Below are positions 62,758 through 64,000 of a stretch of DNA of 64,000 bases, in pieces (positions within the stretch are counted from its first letter, which is position 1; each line of letters opens with the position of its first letter). The position numbers and the translations under genes are program-made. The DNA is from Allomuricauda sp. (GTDB taxonomy: Bacteria; Bacteroidota; Bacteroidia; Flavobacteriales; Flavobacteriaceae). The stretch covers positions 47,887-111,886 of the forward strand of contig JASBTQ010000034.1 of the NCBI GenBank assembly GCA_030148335.1, read 5' to 3'. The notes under the pieces are model-generated. The model saw only the letters and a program-made list of their open reading frames with translations, searched no databases and had not been told where the DNA came from.

Positions 62758-63669
62758 ATGAGAAGAAAAATTACAGATACAATGGACTGCGAAAAAGCCC
62801 GCAACATTGACATAGTTACCACGCTGGCCAAGTTGGGGCACTTTCCAGTCCGGAAAACGGAAAAAGAAGCTTGGTTCCTCAGTCCGTTGAGGACTGAGAC
62901 CCAAGCCTCTTTCAAGGTATCATTGAAAGAGAACTATTGGATAGACTTCGGGACCTTCGAAGGGGGTAGTACCATTGACCTGGTCATGAAAATGGAGAAC
63001 TGTTCCGTAAAGGAGGCCTTGGAACGATTGTCAGGGAACATGGGCCATTTTTCTTTTCACTGGCGGCCGAATCCAACCAAGACGGAACATAGGGCCAACC
63101 CTATTGAAATCATCCAGGAAAAGGAAATCGAACACCAGGCCCTTCAAAACTATCTAAGCTCTAGAAAGATCTCGATTACAACAGCAAGAAAACTCTGCAG
63201 GGAGGTCCATTATAAAATTGGTTGTAAGAAATACTTTGCCATTGGACTCCGGAACAGATCGGGAGGCTGGGAACTACGGAACAGATATTGGAAAGGCTCC
63301 ACATCGCCCAAGGATGTTTCGATGATAGGGAGCCGCTTCAAGAAATTGGCCATTACCGAAGGCATGTTCGATATGCTCACCCTATTGGAACTGATGCCAG
63401 AAATCGGGAACGGCCATGACCTTTTGATATTGAACACCACGGCCTTTGTAAAACGGATGATTTCTGAAATAGGGGAATATGAAAGTGTGGAGCTGTTTCT
63501 TGATAGGGACAAAACGGGACTGGGGATGACGGAACTTCTATTGGAAAGGTGTCCGAACAGTAGGGATTTGTCCTCTCTCTATGGAGGATTCAAGGATATC
63601 AACGAATGGAAGGTAAAAAGCGCAAAGGATGAAGTTCGGCAACGAATTCAAGATGTGTCATTGTCATGA
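62758..63669 (+). CDS. Toprim primase-like protein of a mobile element
   Basis: 303 aa from the ATG at 62758; another ATG eight codons later (MDCEKARNIDIV) is possible. The N-terminal segment (LGHFPVRKTEKEAWFLSPLR, GTFEGGSTIDLVMKMENCSV) has the fold pattern of the DnaG zinc-binding domain but lacks its cysteine ligands. A Toprim domain follows: KLAITEGMFDMLTLLEL (EGxxD) and ESVELFLDRDKTG (DxDxTG). It would prime replication at the adjacent origin. It has no helicase domain; the VapE-type protein provides that. Confidence 0.88.
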   Translation: MRRKITDTMDCEKARNIDIVTTLAKLGHFPVRKTEKEAWFLSPLRTETQASFKVSLKENYWIDFGTFEGGSTIDLVMKMENCSVKEALERLSGNMGHFSFHWRPNPTKTEHRANPIEIIQEKEIEHQALQNYLSSRKISITTARKLCREVHYKIGCKKYFAIGLRNRSGGWELRNRYWKGSTSPKDVSMIGSRFKKLAITEGMFDMLTLLELMPEIGNGHDLLILNTTAFVKRMISEIGEYESVELFLDRDKTGLGMTELLLERCPNSRDLSSLYGGFKDINEWKVKSAKDEVRQRIQDVSLS

Positions 63670-63714
63670 CAAATCTTGCTTTTGCTCCCGAAGGTCGCAA
63701 AAGATGATGTGCAA

Positions 63715-64000
63715 ATGAAGAAAGAGTTCGTCCAGTTCCGGTGCTCGGTCTACGAGAAGAAACTGCTGAAGGTCAAGGCCCGGAAGAGCGGACTTACCCT
63801 CAGCGAGTACTGTCGGCGTGCCGCCTTCGAAGACCGTATCGTGGAGCGCATGACGGACGAACAGATAGAGGCGTATAAGCTATTGGTCAAATACCAACGA
63901 AATTTTAGGCTGATCACCAATATGTTCCGAAAGCGGAACCCCAGGTTGGCCGAGGAAACGGCGCAGCTGGCCAAAGAGATAAGACAACACCTTTTAAATT
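63715..64000 (+). CDS. MobC-like mobilization protein, C-terminus beyond window
   Basis: 95 codons from the ATG at 63715 with no stop to the edge. The N-terminus KKEFVQFRCSVYEKKLLKVK followed by SGLTLSEYCRRAAFEDRI is the ribbon-helix-helix pattern of Bacteroidota MobC/MbpA-like relaxosome proteins; TNMFRKRNPRLAEETAQLAK then forms a helix. Base composition is clearly more GC-rich than the preceding element genes, hinting at a different origin of the mobilization module. A relaxase gene is expected downstream. Confidence 0.78.
   Translation, partial: MKKEFVQFRCSVYEKKLLKVKARKSGLTLSEYCRRAAFEDRIVERMTDEQIEAYKLLVKYQRNFRLITNMFRKRNPRLAEETAQLAKEIRQHLLN

Overview
This is a 64-kb chromosomal stretch from a member of the Flavobacteriaceae (Bacteroidota), most like marine genera such as Muricauda/Allomuricauda. 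The genus is an inference. The evidence is: type IX secretion (T9SS) C-terminal sorting domains on several secreted proteins; GLPGLI, DUF4286, DUF6428 and TM2 families; an OlsF-type ornithine-lipid synthase; promoters of the TTG-N17/18-TAnnTTTG type; few Shine-Dalgarno sites; and several TTG or GTG starts. No rRNA or CRISPR array was seen. There is one tRNA, Leu(CAA).

Layout. 1-7 kb: accessory and stress genes (GNAT fragment, Dps, a head-to-head pair of truncated genes, a short SSB, a His-rich exported protein, an M28 peptidase). 6-16 kb: a leftward block with a PAP2 phosphatase, a deacetylase-fold enzyme, Tex, MetG and a DUF1501/DUF1800 secreted pair. 16-21 kb: YraN, an ACT-like orphan, an anchored MORN-type protein, a VOC protein and a serine hydrolase. 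21-32 kb: Mfd, PdeM and the DEXH helicase of the ligase-associated DNA-damage set, the last two split by a 1,449-residue secreted nuclease. 32-37.5 kb: TerB-like protein, fructose-bisphosphatase, aspartate kinase and OlsF. 37.5-39.2 kb: an arsenic operon (arsR, DUF6428, GNAT, arsC) with no efflux pump in view. 39-47 kb: leftward housekeeping genes including MgtE and RsmA. 47.1-49.9 kb: an AT-rich accessory island with tandem three-cysteine mini-proteins (the first frameshifted), a GLPGLI protein and a TlpA-like thioredoxin. 50-60.3 kb: SerS, an HTTM protein, RibF, a large secreted metalloprotease with a lipoprotein partner, Pth, L25 and Prs.

From the tRNA-Leu at 60.5 kb to the right edge lies the left arm of an integrated mobile element: HTH protein, VapE-type helicase, iteron-like cluster, Toprim primase, and a MobC-like protein that runs off the window. 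Eleven copies of ACCTA/TAGGT sit in 173 bp between the helicase and primase genes. This looks like a replication origin of an autonomously replicating mobilizable island and is the strongest candidate here for a little-described system. No integrase gene lies between the tRNA and the HTH gene.

A second theme is a family of short REP/BIME-like inverted repeats (core TCGAGCGCAGTCGAG). They lie between genes and also in frame inside metG and mfd, where they encode extra linker peptides.
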